A stretch of 64,000 bases of DNA from Siphlonurus alternatus. Lineage: Eukaryota; Arthropoda; Insecta; Ephemeroptera; Siphlonuridae. Position 1 is the first letter of the stretch, and each line of letters starts with the position of its first letter. The position numbers and the translations under genes are program-made. The stretch is from the NCBI GenBank assembly GCA_949825025.1, contig OX463781.1, forward strand, positions 29,397,192 to 29,461,191. Direction: 5' to 3'. Shown in pieces: positions 62,578 to 64,000 of this stretch. The notes beneath the pieces are model-generated. The model did not search any database and was not told the origin of the DNA. It saw only the letters and a program-made list of their open reading frames with translations.

Positions 62578-62690
62578 ATATTATATATTATATATATATT
62601 ATATATTATATATATTTTATATAATATTATATAAAATATATAATATTATATATAAAGAAAATAAAACAAATAATCTAATCAAAATGTTTG
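62497..62690. repeat. Near-perfect 194-bp AT-rich palindrome
   Basis: CAAACATTTTGATTAGATTA followed by TTTGTTTTATTTTC at the left is the exact complement of the right end. Between them is a self-complementary TATATAATATTATA region. It could extrude as a cruciform; it is followed at once by an AT microsatellite. Confidence 0.85.
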
Positions 62691-62701
62691 GATGTTCAAA
62701 A

Positions 62702-62761
<60 letters not shown>
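62702..62761. repeat. (AT)n microsatellite
   Basis: An uninterrupted AT run of about 60 bp. Confidence 0.9.
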
Positions 62762-62765
<4 letters not shown>

Positions 62766-64000
62766 ACAGGAAGTTTCAAAATAATTTTTTCCTGTTTAAC
62801 TTTTTAACTTTTATAAAAGAAAATAAGTTTTGCTTTTTTCTTAGATATTATTCGAAAGGTTTATTTTCTTTTTTTATTCTTCTTACGAGAAACAAGTTTG
62901 ATATAAAAGTTATTACAGCAGCGTGTCTGTTCGCAAGTGACACACTTTTCTCCCGGCACGCGTCTTAAGACACAACTTATGGCGCTTATGGGGCTGTCTC
63001 TCTCTTCTCAACTCACGATGTAAGACGGATTGAGTCAACTTGCAGGCTCTATACATCAGTCTTTGTCACGACGTACCATGCAGTTATCTTACTTCTCTAT
63101 ATATAGCCATTGTCTTAGCTAACTTTTAGACTGTACATGTTGTAATTTTGTTGGGTTGTAGTATAATTGCTAGAAGACCACAGCTGATACTCGTATAAAG
63201 ACGATTAAATCAGCTGGAAAAAAGATGTGACGTGAAGTTATCTAGGACACAACTTTTAGTCCATATACTTTAATGACAATGTATTTCTCAAGTAGAACAT
63301 AAAATAAATCCAGTTTAATAGAAAATTTAATACATTACAACAATATTCTGTACTTATACAAACTTAATTTTAAATATATTTTACAATTGACTTCATTAAA
63401 ACAATTAACTTCAATCCATCTTTTATTAAAAAAAATAACTATTATTATATAGAAATGTTTTAATTAATCACTTTTTAAACTCATTAAAAACTTCTACTTA
63501 ATATAAAAGAGATTCTCTCTTAAATAATAATTTTTTCTTTCTCTCACTCTCTTTATCTTCTTCTTTCATTCTCTTTTCTTCTTTTTATCTTTTAGATGTT
63601 AATTATATTCAAAAGAAAATGCGGTTCTTGTCTTGATATTTGACTACAAAACTTTCTATATATCTCCAGATGACATCTTCTAAAACTTGGAAGTTTTCTT
63701 GCCTAGAAGCTAACGTAGAAGAAGAAGAAGATTCAACTACCCTGCTCTTCCACGCATTGTGTAACAGAGAATATGAGATGAGATTATTATACAACAGAGA
63801 GACTGTTTTGGAATGCCACTGCGTGTTGAGAGTGACCTTATTCTGTCTATTGTCATCAAGACCGCGGACGCTGCTACACTTGAGCTTAATAATAGACATA
63901 AGAACTTATAAGACACAATCCATCCTCCTCCTCATAACAAGATGTAATGACGTCATTTTATAGAAGAGAATTGATTTAAAGGGGCCTGAGAAAATATTTA

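Larger units (their letters stand above)
56519..64000. other. Region upstream of the found semaphorin exons; no gene supported
   Basis: Mostly AT-rich. It contains a GT/GA microsatellite (57952-58061), a TA-flanked MITE (58251-58516), a GC-richer patch (58930-59390), an AT-rich perfect palindrome (62497-62690) and an AT microsatellite (62702-62761). It is probably the long first intron or the 5' flank of the semaphorin. Exon-like frames near 57.8 and 59.7-60.3 kb were examined and not accepted. Confidence 0.5.

Overview
The window is AT-rich animal nuclear DNA with spliced genes, large introns, long microsatellites and many transposon relics. The most informative gene is a transmembrane semaphorin of the invertebrate Sema-1a (Fasciclin IV) type, whose cytoplasmic tail carries the block I know from arthropod Sema-1a proteins (LVLNVPPKNANGKNANSS and a C-terminal KVKKTYI). 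Together with SINE segments of a kind I associate with arthropods, this points to an arthropod, possibly a hexapod or crustacean. I cannot name the species.

Layout. 1-1927 (+): the last three exons of Integrator subunit 3 (INTS3). 5134-6639 (+): a complete intronless gene for DNA polymerase iota (POLI). 9381-12232 (-): a two-exon gene for a Myb/SANT-like (trihelix-type) DNA-binding protein, converging on POLI, with several non-autonomous transposons in its intron. 15779-56518 (-): 17 coding exons of the semaphorin, giving about 732 residues from the first lines of the Sema domain to the stop. The signal-peptide exon was not found, so the gene probably begins upstream of 56.5 kb or beyond the window. 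56519-64000 holds no gene I can support.

The semaphorin is compact at its 3' end (12 exons in 6.5 kb, 15.8-22.3 kb) but has two very large 5' introns of 15.6 and 12.3 kb. Each of these two introns holds one giant fold-back element: a 2.9-kb element at 39.9-42.8 kb with identical terminal arrays of 15-bp repeats, and a 3.4-kb element at 45.8-49.2 kb whose 1.5-kb arms are nearly identical and flanked by TA. The 15.6-kb intron also holds a 5'-truncated non-LTR retrotransposon whose 3' tail is 31 copies of TATTC.

Smaller elements include a 5S rRNA-derived SINE family (four copies), MITEs with TAA target duplications (Harbinger-like), one with TTAA, and others flanked by TA. The genes do not form an operon or pathway. 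INTS3 acts in snRNA and mRNA 3' processing (and, in vertebrates, in ssDNA repair), POLI in translesion synthesis, the Myb/SANT protein probably in DNA binding, and the semaphorin in axon guidance. The less usual content is the transposon architecture and three splicing options in the semaphorin: symmetric stalk exons, an intron open in two frames, and a possible 22-nt poison microexon. All splice sites were read by eye from consensus and phase.
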